Origin: R-RK-3 sp963842775
GTDB lineage: Bacteria > Pseudomonadota > Alphaproteobacteria > Rhizobiales > Rhodomicrobiaceae
NCBI GenBank assembly: GCA_963842775.1
Contig: CAWJHQ010000001.1
Coordinates: forward strand, 548,023 to 612,022
Direction of reading: 5' to 3'
Length of the DNA stretch: 64,000 bases
This document shows positions 1-10,539 of this stretch, in pieces. The notes beneath the pieces were generated by a model that was given only the letters and a program-made list of their open reading frames with translations, was not told where the DNA came from and made no database searches. Position 1 is the stretch's first letter, and each line of letters opens with the position of its first letter. A program made the position numbers and the translations under genes.

Positions 1-1037
1 GCCGCCCTTGCTTTGATGAGCTTCACGCCTGCCCACGCCGCGCCCAAAAAGGATTTCAAGGTCTGCTGGTCGATCTATGTGGGCTGGATGCCCTGGGGGC
101 ATCTGCAGAGCTCGGGGATCATGAAGAAATGGGCGGATAAATACGGCATCACCGTCGAGATCGCGCAGATCAACGACTATGTCGAATCCATCAATCAATA
201 TACGGCGGGCGCTTATGACGGCTGCTCCATGACCAACATGGACGCGCTGTCCATCCCGGCGGGCGGCGGCGTCGACACCACCGCGCTGATCGTCGGCGAC
301 TATCTCCAACGGCAATGACGGCATCCTGCTGAAGGGGAAGTCGGCTCTGGCCGACATCAAGGGGCAGAAGGTCAATCTTGTCGAGCTGTCGGTGTCGCAT
401 TACCTGCTGGCGCGCGCGCTGGAAGGGGTCAATCTCTCCGAAAAGGACCTGACGCTCGTCAATACGTCCGACGCCGACATCGTCTTCGGCCTACGCGACC
501 CCGGACGTGACCGCGGCCGTCACCTGGAACCCGATGCTGTCCGACCTTGCCGCCGCGCCCAACACGACCAAGGTGTTCAATTCGTCCTCCATTCCGGGCG
601 AAATCATCGACATCATGATGGTGAACACCGAGACGCTGAAGGAGAACCCCAATTTCGGCAAGGCCCTCGTCGGCGCCTGGTACGAAATGATGGGCCTCAT
701 GTCGTCGAGCAGCGAGGCCGGCATCGCCGCGCGCACGGAAATGGCCAAGGCCTCCGGCACCGATCTGGCCGGCTTCGACGCCCAGCTCACGACGACGCAG
801 ATGTTCTACAAGCCCGCCGAGGCCGTCGCCTTCACCAAGGACGAGAAGCTGCCGCAGAACCATGCAGTTCGTGGCGAAGTTCCTGTTCGACCACGGCATT
901 CTCGGCACAGGGCGCGACGGGTCCGGATTTCGTCGGCGTGGAGTTCCCGGGCGGCAAGATCGCTCGGCGACACATCCAAGGTCAAGCTGCGCTTCGACCC
1001 GACCTACATGGAGATGGCCGCCGCCGGGAAACTCTGA
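1..1037 (+). CDS. ABC transporter substrate-binding protein, putative urea/guanidine type (5' partial, frameshifted)
   Basis: Periplasmic binding protein of a NitT/TauT-like importer, the kind often annotated 'putative urea ABC transporter'. The gene enters from the left edge: reading from base 1 gives the end of a Sec signal peptide (AALALMSFTPAHA, cleavage after AHA), then a mature start KKDFKVCWSIYVGWMPWG. The frame shifts by one extra base near 304, 488, 858, 911 and 965. Removing these gives one continuous protein that ends with DPTYMEMAAAGKL and the stop at 1035-1037. It is followed by permease, ATPase and a ureohydrolase, which points to import of a guanidino or urea-like nitrogen source. 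The substrate is inferred from this context. The breaks look like sequencing errors because everything between them reads as conserved protein. Confidence 0.8.
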
Positions 1038-1235
1038 ACGGCCCACTGACGGCACTCTCCGCTCGCTTCAGCCCCGCGCGTACAGCGCGACGCGTCGCCA
1101 TCGGGAGAGGGTCACGCATGGCGCTGATGAGCGGCGAAGGCCAGGTGCTCCGCCGCGCGCATGCACTCTGCTAAGGTGAGGGCGCGATAGCTGTCAGACT
1201 GCAATGCCGCAACAGCGACGCCATCGCGAGAACCG

Positions 1236-2064
1236 ATGCGCCTGATCAATCAGCAGCCTGGCCGCGGCGAGAAGATCGTGCTCGGCGCGTTGCCGTTCAT
1301 CGTGCTGATCGCGGCCTACGCCATCGGCAGCCACATCCGTCTGTCCGCAAATCCCGACGACAAGCTCTGCCGTCGCTCGGGCAGATGGCGTCGGCGATCT
1401 GACAGCTTCGCCTTCGTCGCCGGAGTCAGCGCTCCGGCGACTACCTGCTCTGGACCGACACCGCCGCCAGCCTCGCCCGGCTGCTCAGCGGCATCGCCAT
1501 TTCGGCGCTGATCGCTGTCGTGCTCGGCGTCGCCGGCCGGCCTGATCCCGCGCGGGCGGGCGGTGCTGGCGCCGTTCGTCGCCGCGATTTCGCTGATCCC
1601 GCCGATCACCATTCTGCCGATCCTGTTCATCGTCTTCGGCCTCGGCGAAACCTCGAAGGTCGCGCTGATCGTCGTCGGCACCGCGCCGGTCATGGTGCGC
1701 TATCTGGCGCAGGCGGTGACCGAAATCCCGCAGGAGCAGATCGTCAAGGCGCAGACCCTGGGCGCCTCGACCTGGCAGATGGTCGTGCGCGTGGTGCTGC
1801 CGCAGATCATGCCGAAGCTGATCACCTGCATCCGGCTCGAGCCTCGTGCCGGCCTGGATCTTCCTCATCTCGGCCGAGGCGATCGCCTCGACCGGCGGCC
1901 TCGGCTACCGGATTTTCCTGGTCCGCCGCTATCTGGCGATGGACGTCATCCTGCCCTATGTCGCCTGGATCACGCTGATCGCCTTCGCGCTCGACCGGCT
2001 GCTCTACCTCTATTCGCAAACGCCGCTACCGCCTGGGCGCATATCGAAGGCGGCGCGCCTATGA
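1236..2064 (+). CDS. ABC transporter permease (NitT/TauT-like), frameshifted
   Basis: Inner-membrane permease of the same importer. It starts MRLINQQPGRGEKIVLG with a first membrane helix LPFIVLIAAYAIG. After corrections it continues through a hydrophobic core (VLAPFVAAISLIPPITILP, about 1563-1620) and the binding-protein-dependent transporter loop AQTLGASTWQMVVRVVLPQ (about 1750-1806), which contacts the ATPase. Extra bases break the frame at several places between 1365 and 1550 and near 1845. The C-terminus is ambiguous: one frame stops at 2064 in an ATGA overlap with the ATPase, while another (RRYRWAHIEGGAP) runs into it. A 198-bp gap with no clear gene separates it from the binding protein. 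Confidence 0.78.
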
Positions 2065-2873
2065 GCTTCGTCGAGGCGCAGAGCGTCTGGGTGAGCTATG
2101 ACGGCACGCCGATCCTGGAGCGGGTCGTCGCTGTCCGTCGAGCGCGGCACCTTCTGCACCATCGTCGGCGCGTCGGGCTGCGGCAAGTCGACATTCCTGC
2201 GCCTGCTGCTCGGCCAGGAGCAGCCCGCGCGCGGCGCGATCCTGGTCGACGGCGCGCCCGTTCCCGGCCGAGCCGACGCCCGATCGCGGCATCGTCTTCC
2301 AGCGCTATTCGGTGTTCCCGCATCTGACGGTGATGCAGAACCTCATCCTTGCCGCCGACTTCGCGCGCGCGCCGGTGCTCGGCGCGGCTTTTCGGCAAGC
2401 GGCGGCGCATGCGCGGAAGCGACCGCCGAGGCGATGCTCGCCAAAATCGGCCTGGCCATGCGCGCGACCGCTATCCCGCGCAGCTCTCCGGCGGCATGCA
2501 GCAGCGGCTCGCCATCGCCCAGGCGCTGCTGAAGCGGCCGAAGATCCTGCTGCTCGACGAGCCGTTCGGCGCGCTCGATCCCGGCATCCGCGCGCGACAT
2601 GCAGGACGCTTCTGCTGTCCATCTGGCGCGAAACCGGCATGACCATCTTCATGGTCACGCACGACATCGCCGAGGCGTTCAAGCTCGGCACGCGCCTGCT
2701 CGTCTTCGACAAGGTGCGGCACGATCCGCAGCACCCGTCCGCCTATGGCGCGACGATCACCTATGATCTTGCCGCTGAAAAGCGGCGCCGCGCTCGACGC
2801 GGCCAAGACCGCGCGAGATTCGCTCGCCAAGCAGACCATCAACCACAGATGCAGAGCAGCCCATGTCCTATAG
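2061..2873 (+). CDS. ABC transporter ATP-binding protein, frameshifted
   Basis: ATPase that drives the importer. It starts MSFVEAQSVWVSYDGTPILE. Visible motifs in order: Walker A GASGCGKST (2167-2193), Q-loop region GIVFQRYSVFPHLTV (about 2288-2330), signature LSGGMQQR (2484-2507), Walker B ILLLDEPFGALD (about 2548-2580) and the H-loop MVTHD (about 2650). They fall in several frames because of extra bases near 2130, 2270, 2390, 2450, 2595 and 2770. The order and spacing are those of a nitrate/taurine-type ATPase of about 265 residues. The end is taken as the TAG at 2871-2873, which overlaps the next gene's ATG by 11 bases; this is the least certain part. Confidence 0.78.
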
Positions 2874-4081
2874 ACCCAGCGCCCCGGCGCGGCGCATCGC
2901 CATGCCTTGCCCTTCGCTCCCGGCCGATGCGGCGCGCCCACCATCCCGATTTCAACGCCCGCGAGACGCGCGGCTGGAAGGCGGTCGAGGCCGAGGGCCG
3001 GCTGCCCGAGGATGGCTGGCGGCGCGAGCAGCAATGGGCGCTCGACATGGGCCTGCCCGGCGCGGATTGCCTGACCGACAAGATCGATCCCGACCTTCGC
3101 GCGCGGCGAGCTGCCGCATTTCGCCGGCATCAACACGTTCCTCAAGGCGCCCTATGTCGAGAACGTCCGCGACGTCGGCAAATATGACGCGGCGATCGTC
3201 GGCATTCCCTTCGATAGCGGCACCACCTACCGGCCCGGCACGCGCTTCGGGCCGCAGGGCATCCGCCGCATCTCCGCGCTCTACACGCCCTACAATTACG
3301 AGCTCGGCGTCGACCTGCGCGAGCAGATGACGCTCTGCGACGCCGGCGACGTCTTCACCATTCCCGCCAATCTCGAAAAGAGCTTCGACCAGATCACGCG
3401 CGGCGTGTCAGCCATGTCGTTCTCGTCGGGCGCGCTGCCGGTGATGCTCGGCGGCGACCATTCGATCGGCTTCCCCTGCGTGCGCGGCATCGCCGAATGC
3501 ACCTCGAAGCGCATCGGCATCATCCATTTCGACCGCCACATCGACATCCAGGAGAAGGATCTCGACGAGCGGATGCACACCACGCCCTGGTACTGGGCGA
3601 CCAACCTGCCGAACGTCTCGGCGACCAATCTCGTCCAGCTCGGCATCGGCGGCTGGCAGGTGCCGCGCTATGGCGTCGCCGAGGCGCGCAAGCGGCAGAC
3701 CAACGTGCTGACCATCGAGCGACATCGAGAAGCTGGGCCTCGAGAAGACCGCCGAGATCGCGCTGGAACTGGCCTGGAAGGACACCGACGCGGTCTACAT
3801 CTCCTTCGACGTCGACAGCGTCGATTGCGGCTTCGTGCCGGGCACCGGCTGGCCGGAGCCGGGCGGCTTCCTGCCGCGCGAGGCGCTGAAGATTCTCGGG
3901 CTGGTCGCGGCCGAAGGGCATCTGCGGACTCGAGGTCGTCGAGGTCAGCCCGCCCTACGACACCTCCGACATCACCGCGCTGCTCGGCGTCCGCGTCGTC
4001 GTCGAGGCGCTCGGCTCGATGGTCGCGCACGGCAAGCTCGGCAAGCACAAGGCGATCATCGACAAGCCGGTCGCGTTTTAG
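2863..4081 (+). CDS. Agmatinase-family ureohydrolase, probable guanidine hydrolase (frameshifted)
   Basis: Metal-dependent ureohydrolase of the arginase/agmatinase family. The metal-ligand motifs are present: GGDHS (3451-3465), HFDRHID (3525-3545, where most agmatinases have DAH) and SFDVDSVD (3802-3825), followed by GFVPGTGWPEPGG and VVEVSPPYDTSD. The acidic-basic N-terminal extension, the stretch EKDLDERMHTTPWYWATN and NLVQLGIGGWQVPR, and the length near 400 residues recall cyanobacterial Ni-dependent guanidine hydrolase (GdmH) rather than classical agmatinase; this is from memory of the family. It is the last gene of the ABC operon, so guanidine import followed by hydrolysis to urea and ammonia is a sensible model. 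Extra bases break the frame near 2890, 3108, 3720 and 3925. The stop is TAG at 4079-4081. Confidence 0.75.
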
Positions 4082-4106
4082 CGCCGATTGCTGAGGAGAG
4101 AACGCG

Positions 4107-4592
4107 ATGTGGCGGTGGCTGGCAGTGTTTCTGTTCGGCGGCGTGCTGGGGACCGGTTTCGGCGTGGCGCTCGGCTTTTTCCTGTTCCCGTTCGTCTTCC
4201 CGCCGCCTCCTGCCGCCGAGACGCTCGCAGCGGCGGAACGCACGCCGGTCGTTGCGCGCGGCACCTTCATTCACGCCGACCCCGGCGATCCGTTCCATTA
4301 CGGCCAGGGCAGCGTCACGGTTTATGATCGCACGGTTTTCCTGGAGGCCGATTTCAAAGTCGGTCCGGGGCCGAAATTTCATGTGTATCTGGTGCCCAAG
4401 GCTGCGATCCGATCTGCTGCCGAGGTGAAGGACGCGATGTTTGTCGATCTGGGGCGGCTGCGCAGCTTCGAGGGCAGCCAGAAATACGACATCCCGGCCG
4501 GGTTGGATTTGAAGCAATATCCGAGCGTCGTGATCTGGTGCGAGCAGTTCGGGGTGCTGATTTCGCCGGCCGACCTGAAATTCGGTTCGTAA
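4107..4592 (+). CDS. DM13 domain protein, membrane anchored
   Basis: Intact 161-residue protein. Residues 4-35 form a membrane anchor or uncleaved signal (WLAVFLFGGVLGTGFG then FFLFPFVFPPPP). The rest matches the DM13 fold: GTFIHADPGDPFHYGQGSVTVYD, LEADFKVGPGPKFHVYLVP, LGRLRSFEGSQKYDIPAG and SVVIWCEQFGVLISPADL, with the conserved cysteine in IWC. DM13 domains are proposed to act in redox or electron transfer at the cell surface, but the role here is unknown. It starts 25 bases after the ureohydrolase stop and may share its transcript. Confidence 0.85.
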   Translation: MWRWLAVFLFGGVLGTGFGVALGFFLFPFVFPPPPAAETLAAAERTPVVARGTFIHADPGDPFHYGQGSVTVYDRTVFLEADFKVGPGPKFHVYLVPKAAIRSAAEVKDAMFVDLGRLRSFEGSQKYDIPAGLDLKQYPSVVIWCEQFGVLISPADLKFGS

Positions 4593-4610
4593 GACGCGGA
4601 GGCGAATTCC

Positions 4611-5100
4611 ATGCATGACGATCATTCACATCATGATGATCACCATCACCATCATCACGATCACAGTCATCATCACCATCCGCATGGGCTCGGCCACAAT
4701 GCGGCCCGGCGGCCCATCCAGTGGCAGACACCGCACGACCCGTCCGCCAGCCAGGGCGAGACCCGCGCGGCCGAACCGGACCTCGATCTGGTCGAGACGG
4801 CTTTCGTCACCGGATTTGCCAGTGCGCCCGACCCGACCAGCTTCCTGCGCCTCGCGCACATTCCTTTCACCGGCCAGACCGCCGAGGGCGATGTGCTGAA
4901 ACTGCTGCGTGTCGAGACAGAAGAGGCCGTCGATGTGGGTGCGGTTTCGCCTGCGGCTGGGCGGCGGTCCGATGCGGCACGACCCGCTGCCCGCAAAACT
5001 CGTTTCGCGCCGCCGCCGCCTCGCATTTCTCTACTTCGATGGCACGCGCGCCCGCTCGCTGAGCTTCGCCGAGGCGCTGGCGCTCGCTCCCGCCCCCTGA
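4611..5100 (+). CDS. His-rich protein of unknown function (frameshifted)
   Basis: I do not recognise the family. The N-terminus is a dense His/Asp tract (MHDDHSHHDDHHHHHHDHSHHHH, about residues 1-24), which suggests binding of Ni, Zn or Cu. Two blocks follow: LVETAFVTGFASAPDPTSFLRLAHIPFTGQTAEGDVLKLLRVE and, after one extra base near 4940, LRLGGGPMRHDPLPAKLVSRRRRLAFLYFDGTRARSLSFAEALALAPAP ending at 5100. No signal peptide is seen, so it is probably cytoplasmic. It lies 18 bases behind the DM13 gene. A metal-handling role beside a metal-dependent hydrolase is possible but is inference. Confidence 0.6.
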
Positions 5101-5109
5101 CCGAGGCCG

Positions 5110-5915
5110 CTACGCGTTCCGCTCCTGGATGAAGTACCAGCTCTCACAAATGGGCTCGAAGCCGATCTTGGCGTAACACCGGTTCGACCAGGGATTGTTG
5201 AGATCGGTGTACAGGCACGCGGTGGGCCGCCCCTCGTCGAATATTTTCTCGGCGACAGCGGCGGTCACCGAACCGGCATAGCCCCGGCCACGCAATTCGG
5301 CGCGGTGTATAGACCAGCGCGATCGCCGCCGCCTTGCGCGTGCGCCGGACGATCCCGGCAAGCGATACGGGCCGGCCGCCCGCCATCCAGAAAAGGCAAT
5401 CGCCCGAGGCCGCCTTGCGTTCGATCTCCGCCGTGGCTGGGCGGCTGGTCTTCCGGCGCCGCCTCCGCGACGAACGCCCTATACCATTCGGCAAACGGAT
5501 TCATGTCGCCCGGCATTACGGGATGAGCATAGCCGGCCGCCCCCGGATAGCGAGGCGGGCGGCTGAGCGCGTGAATTCGTTGGGCGAAGGTTTGCTTGAA
5601 ACGCTCGCCCAACTCTTTCGCCCGCTCCACCACCCAGAGCGCCGTGTCATCGGGTCCGAGCACGCTGTTAAACCGCGTGCCCGCCACCTCCTGGGCGAGC
5701 TGGCGGCATTGGTCGCGCGTCAACGCTCCCAGGACGAGGCCGCGTCCCTGGGTGCGAACCGCGCAGGCGCCGGGCTCGCCGAATGACCATTTCTGCGTCT
5801 GGCCTGGCGGCTCCTCGATCGCCGCACGGGCCATCAACGACAGAATGAGGCAATGCTTCGCCTCCTCTCGCTCCAGGGCCGGGGTGTGATAGGCGTTGAA
5901 CTGCGCGAAATCCAT
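5110..5915 (-). CDS. GNAT family N-acetyltransferase (frameshifted)
   Basis: The protein starts MDFAQFNAYHTPALEREEAKH and, after two extra bases near 5445 and 5305 are removed, reads to WYFIQERNA at 5110 (about 268 residues). The C-terminal third carries the acetyl-CoA-binding motif A as ALVYTPAELRGRGYAGSVTAAVAEKI and motif B as ACLYTDLNNPWSNRCYAKIGFEPI, typical of GNAT enzymes. The N-terminal half is the long variable region of the two-part GNATs. The acceptor substrate is unknown. The gene is convergent with the His-rich gene, with only 9 bases between their stops. Confidence 0.75.
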
Positions 5916-5934
5916 CCCGCTCCTCGACTTCCCC

Positions 5935-7998
5935 CTATGCAGCCGCGTGGGCAGGCCGTTTCAGCCCGCGCTTTTCGAGCAGCGCGTCGATCTCCGGCAT
6001 CCGCCCGCGAAACGCCCGATAGGCTTCCGCGGGATCCATGCTGCCGCCGCTGGAATAGATGTAGCGACGCAGTTTCTCCGCCGTTTCCGGGTGGAAAACG
6101 TCGCCGGTTTCCTGGAAGGCGCCGAAGGCGTCAGCGTCCATGACTTCCGACCAGAGATAGCTGTAATAGCCCGCCGCATAACCGCCGGCGAACAAATGCA
6201 GAAAATGCGTCGGCCGATGCCGCAGCACGATTTCCGGCGGCATGCCCATGCGGGCAAGTGCTTCCGTCTCGGCGGCATCAATGTCGACATCCGTCTCCGG
6301 CCGGGCTTGTTCGTGCAGATCCAGATCGATAATGGCCGATGCAACATATTCGACGGTCGAGAATCCCTGGTCGAATTTCCGCGCTGCGAGCAGCTTCTCC
6401 ATCAATGCGCTCGGCATCGCCTCGCCGGTCGTCGCGTGCAGGGCGAAACGGCCGAGCACTTCCGGCGTCAGCAGCCAATGTTCGTAAAGCTGCGACGGCA
6501 GTTCCACGAAATCGCGCTTGACGCTCGTGCAGGAAATCGACCGGTAGGTCACGTCCGAGAGCAGCCCGTGGAGCGCATGGCCGAATTCGTGGAACAGGGT
6601 GCGCGCATCATCGATGCTGAGGAGGCTCGGTTCGCCGGGCGCTCCTTTCACGAAATTGAGAACGTTGACGATGACCGGCCGTACATTGCCGTCGAGCTTA
6701 TGCTGCCCGCGGTAGGCCGACATCCAGCCGCCGCCGCGCTTTGTGGCCCGCGCGAAATAGTCGGCCAGGAACAACCCGAGCGGCTCGCCGTCGCGGCCGA
6801 ACACCTCCCAGGCCCGCACATCCGGGTGATAGAGTGGAAGGTCGGGACGTTCCTTGACCGTCACGCCGAAGAGCCGGTGCGCAGTGTCGAAGGCGGCTTC
6901 GATCATCCGGTTCAGCTCGAAATAGGGCTTGATTTCGGCTTCGTCGATATCGTGCTTGGTCTTGCGGACCTTCTCGGCGTAATAGCGCCAATCCCAAGGC
7001 GCGATGGCGAAATTGCCGCCTTCCTCGGCAGCGGCGGCGCTGAGATCGGCGCTTTCCGCCATCGCCTGGAGACGCGCCGGCTCCCAAACCGCCTCAAGCA
7101 GTTTCCGCACCGAGGCGGGGCGCGCCGCCATCGTGTCGTCGAGGCTGAATTCGGCGAAGGTCGCGAAGCCGAGCAGCCGGGCTTTTTCGGCGCGCAGGCG
7201 CAGCATCTCGGCGATGATGGCGCGATTGTCGGTCTCGCCACCTCCGGCGCCTCGCGCAATCCAGGCCTTGAACGCCTCCTCGCGCAGATCGCGTCGACTC
7301 GAGAATTGCAGGAACGGCGTGATGCTGGAGCGGGACAAGGTGATGCCGAATTTCCCCTCATGCCCACGCTCTTGTGCGGTGGCGGCTGCGGCCGCGATGA
7401 GGAAATCCGGCAATCCCGTCAGGTCGCTTTTCTCAAGCAGCAAAAGATAGCTGTTCTCGTCGGCGAGCACGTTCTGGCTGAAGCGGGTAGCAAGCTCCGC
7501 TTGCCGCTGCGTGATTTCGGCCATGCGCGCGCGGCCGGATTCGTCCAGATGCGCGCCTGCCCGGATGAGCGATTTGTAGCGCTCTTCAAGCACGCGCGTC
7601 TGTTCGGGGTTCAACCCTAGCTCTTCGCGCCGGGCGTAGAGGGCGGCGACCTTGGCGAACAAGCCGGGATTGGCGGCGATCGCCTGCTGATGCGCCGCAA
7701 TGCGCGGCGAGAGTTCCCGCTCGATCTTCTGAATCGCATCGGTCGATTGCACATCGGCGAGATTGAGAAACGCCGAGGCGACGCGCAAAAACAGCCAGCC
7801 ACTGCGTTCGATAGCCTCGATGACGGATTCGAATGTCGGCGGGGCAGGGTTGTCGACGATCGCGGCAATTTCGGCGTGGTGCTCAGCGAAAGCGGCATCA
7901 ATGGCAGGCACATAATGCTCGAGGCGGATGTCTGCGAACGGCGGCACTTCGTAGGGCGCCGGCCATTTCGCCAGCAGGGGATTTTCCATTGCGGTCAT
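5935..7998 (-). CDS. M3 family oligopeptidase / peptidyl-dipeptidase
   Basis: Intact zinc metallopeptidase of family M3 (Dcp/oligopeptidase A type), cytoplasmic, which cleaves short peptides. The zinc motif HEFGH lies about residues 470-474 of the protein starting at 7998, with the third ligand in KRDFVELPSQLYEH and the substrate-contact run HFLHLFAGGYAAGYYSYLWSEV near the C-terminus. I prefer the start MTAMENPLLAKWPAPYEVPPF at 7998 because it matches Dcp N-termini; an upstream in-frame ATG at 8067 would add 23 residues without homology. Length from 7998 is 687 residues, normal for the family. The ORF is unbroken although both neighbours are frameshifted. Confidence 0.9.
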   Translation of the reverse strand: MTAMENPLLAKWPAPYEVPPFADIRLEHYVPAIDAAFAEHHAEIAAIVDNPAPPTFESVIEAIERSGWLFLRVASAFLNLADVQSTDAIQKIERELSPRIAAHQQAIAANPGLFAKVAALYARREELGLNPEQTRVLEERYKSLIRAGAHLDESGRARMAEITQRQAELATRFSQNVLADENSYLLLLEKSDLTGLPDFLIAAAAATAQERGHEGKFGITLSRSSITPFLQFSSRRDLREEAFKAWIARGAGGGETDNRAIIAEMLRLRAEKARLLGFATFAEFSLDDTMAARPASVRKLLEAVWEPARLQAMAESADLSAAAAEEGGNFAIAPWDWRYYAEKVRKTKHDIDEAEIKPYFELNRMIEAAFDTAHRLFGVTVKERPDLPLYHPDVRAWEVFGRDGEPLGLFLADYFARATKRGGGWMSAYRGQHKLDGNVRPVIVNVLNFVKGAPGEPSLLSIDDARTLFHEFGHALHGLLSDVTYRSISCTSVKRDFVELPSQLYEHWLLTPEVLGRFALHATTGEAMPSALMEKLLAARKFDQGFSTVEYVASAIIDLDLHEQARPETDVDIDAAETEALARMGMPPEIVLRHRPTHFLHLFAGGYAAGYYSYLWSEVMDADAFGAFQETGDVFHPETAEKLRRYIYSSGGSMDPAEAYRAFRGRMPEIDALLEKRGLKRPAHAAA

Positions 7999-8085
7999 AA
8001 GCGGTCCATTTTCCAATTGGCCGCCCAGGATAGACATTCGCGCGATGACCGCAATGGCGTTCGACACCCCTGTGTTTCTGCCGCG

Positions 8086-10415
8086 CTATTTGCGCCGCAT
8101 CGCATCCGACAGCGCCGCGCCGAATGCGCCCATGCCGCCACCAGCCGGCTTGTCCTTGCCCTTTTCCGGCGGACGGCTCGTCATCGGCCCGCGCACCTGG
8201 TCGCGCGGCTGCTTGTCGCCGCTGGGACGCGCGGAGCCGCCATCATCCTTGCGCATGGTGAGTGCGATGCGCTTGCGCTTGACGTCGACTTCGACGACGC
8301 GCACCTTCACCACGTCGCCAGCTTTGACCACCTCATGCGGGTCCTTCACGAAACGGTCGGCAAGCTGGGAGACATGCACCAGCCCGTCCTGATGGACGCC
8401 GATATCGACGAACGCGCCGAAGGCCGCGACATTGGTGACCGTGCCTTCCAGCAGCATGCCGGGCTGCAGATCGTTCATCTCCTCGACGCCGTCGGCGAAG
8501 GTCGCGGTGCGGAATTCCGGGCGCGGGATCGCGGCCGGGCTTTTCCAGCTCGGCGATGATGTCGCGCACGGTCGGCAGGCCGAAATGCTCATCGACGAAG
8601 GCGCGCGGGTCGATCGCCTTCAGCGCCGCGCTGTCGCCCATCAACGCGCGCAGGTCGCGTCCGCAGGCTGCGACGATCTTCTTTGCCACGCCGTAGGCTT
8701 CCGGATGCACGGAGGAGGCGTCGAGCGGTTCCTTGCCGTTCGGAATGCGCAGGAAGCCGGCGCATTGCTCGAAGGTCTGCGGGCCGAGCCGGGCAACTTT
8801 CAGCAGCTCCTTGCGTGTCTTGAACGGGCCGATATTGTCGCGATGGGCGACGATGGCTTCCGCGATCGAGGCGCCAAGCCCGGAGACGCGCGCCAGCAGC
8901 GAGCGCCGAGGCGGTGTTCAGATCGACGCCGACGGCGTTCACGGCGTCTTCGACCACGCCATCCAGCGCCTTGGCCAGCCTGTGCTGGTCGACATCGTGC
9001 TGATATTGCCCGACGCCGATCGATTTCGGCTCGATCTTCACCAGTTCGGCCAGCGGATCCTGCAGGCGCCGCGCGATCGAAACCGCGCCGCGCAGCGACA
9101 CGTCGAGATTGGGGAACTCCGCCGACGCGGCCGCCGAGGCCGAATAGACCGACGCGCCCGCCTCGCTCGACGATCACCTTGATCGGCTTGGGCGGCGGCA
9201 TCAGGCCGATCATATCGGCGACCAGCTTGTCGGTTTCGCGGCTGGCCGTGCCGTTGCCGATGGCGATCAGCTCGACCTTGTGCTTGCGGATCAGCCCGGC
9301 GAGCTCGGTCTGCGCGCCGCGCACGTCGTTGCGCGGCTGGAACGGATAGACCGTCGCCGTGTCGAGCAGCTTGCCGGTGCCATCGACCACCGCCACCTTC
9401 ACGCCGGTGCGGATGCCCGGATCGAGCCCCATGGTCGCGCGCGAACCGGCCGGCGCGGCCAGCAGCAGGTCCTTCAGATTGCGGGCGAAGACGTGGATCG
9501 CCTCTTCCTCGGCGCGCTCGCGCATCTCGGTCATCAGGTCGAGCGCGAGGCTGAGCGAGAATTTCACCCTCCACGTCCAGCGCACCACATCCATCAGCCA
9601 GGCATCCGCCGCGCCGCCCTTGGCGTTGATGTCGTAGGTGCCCGCGATCATCCGCTCCACCGGCTTGACGGCGGATGTGTCGTCGGCGTCGACCTCGATA
9701 TCGAGCGACAGCACCTCCTCATTGCGGCCGCGCAGCATGGCGAGGGCGCGATGGCCGGGAATGTCCTTCCAATGCTCGATGTGGTTGAAATAGTCGGCGA
9801 ATTTGGCGCCTTCCTCTTCCTTGCCGCGGCGTCACCTTGGCGCGCAGCATGGAGCGCGCCCTTCATATGGGTGCGCAGCTTGCCGACCAGATCGGCATTC
9901 TCGGCGAAGGTCTCGGTGAGGATGTCGCGCGCGCCGTCGAGCGCCGCCTTCGCATCCGGCACTTCGTCGCCCAGATAGGCGGCGGCGATTTCGGCCGGGT
10001 TGAGCTTGCGGTCGGCCAGGATCGCGTCGGCGAGCGGCTGCAAGCCGCGTTCGCGGGCGATCTGGGCGCGGGTGCGGCGCTTCGGCTTGAAGGGGAGGTA
10101 GATGTCTTCCAGCTCGGCTTTGGTCTCGACGGAGGCGATCTTCCCCGAAAGCTCGTCGGTCAGCTTGCCCTGCGAGGCGATGCTGTCCAGCACCGTCTTG
10201 CGCCGCGCCTCCAGCTCGCGCAGATAGCCCAGCCGCTCCTCCAGCGCGCGGAGCTGGATGTCGTCGAGCCCACCGGTCACCTCCTTCCGGTAGCGCGCGA
10301 TGAAGGGCACAGTCGAGCCTTCATCCAGCAGCGCCATCGCCGCCATCACCTGTTGCGGTTTCGCCTGAATTTCGCCGGCGATAATCTGAGGAATGCGATC
10401 CTGAGCTGCTGTCAT
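8086..10415 (-). CDS. tex: Tex family RNA-binding transcription accessory protein (frameshifted)
   Basis: Cytoplasmic nucleic-acid-binding protein implicated in transcription. The N-terminal block MTAAQDRIPQIIAGEIQAKPQQVMAAMALLDEGSTVPFIARYRKE, the central YqgF-like part (ATMGLDPGIRTGVKVAVVDGTGKLLDTATVYPF, IAIGNGTASRETDKLV) and the C-terminal S1 domain (LQPGMLLEGTVTNVAAFGAFVDIGVHQDGLVHVSQLADRFV) are all present in order. They lie in different frames because of extra bases near 9830, 9565, 9160, 8905 and 8535. The start is taken at 10415 from the conserved N-terminus; the ORF could begin 69 bases earlier. The corrected protein is about 775 residues, as usual for Tex. Confidence 0.87.
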
Positions 10416-10539
10416 CACCAATCCGGAATCAATTGCTAACGTCGAGAGAATAGGTGCCCACTGCGGCGCTGCCAAGATGGGCATGGCGCATAGGAACAGC
10501 TTCTAATGGGAGCGAGTTCAACGTAGGTACAAGAGATCG

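Noticed and set aside
4620..4690. CAT/CAC repeats at the start of the His-rich gene as a simple-sequence repeat
   Set aside because: They encode a His/Asp tract in frame with an otherwise protein-like sequence, so the repeat is best explained as coding.
5896..7620. 574-codon open frame on the plus strand opposite the M3 peptidase
   Set aside because: It is the antisense shadow of a clearly conserved gene and has no family motifs; long antisense frames are common at this GC content.
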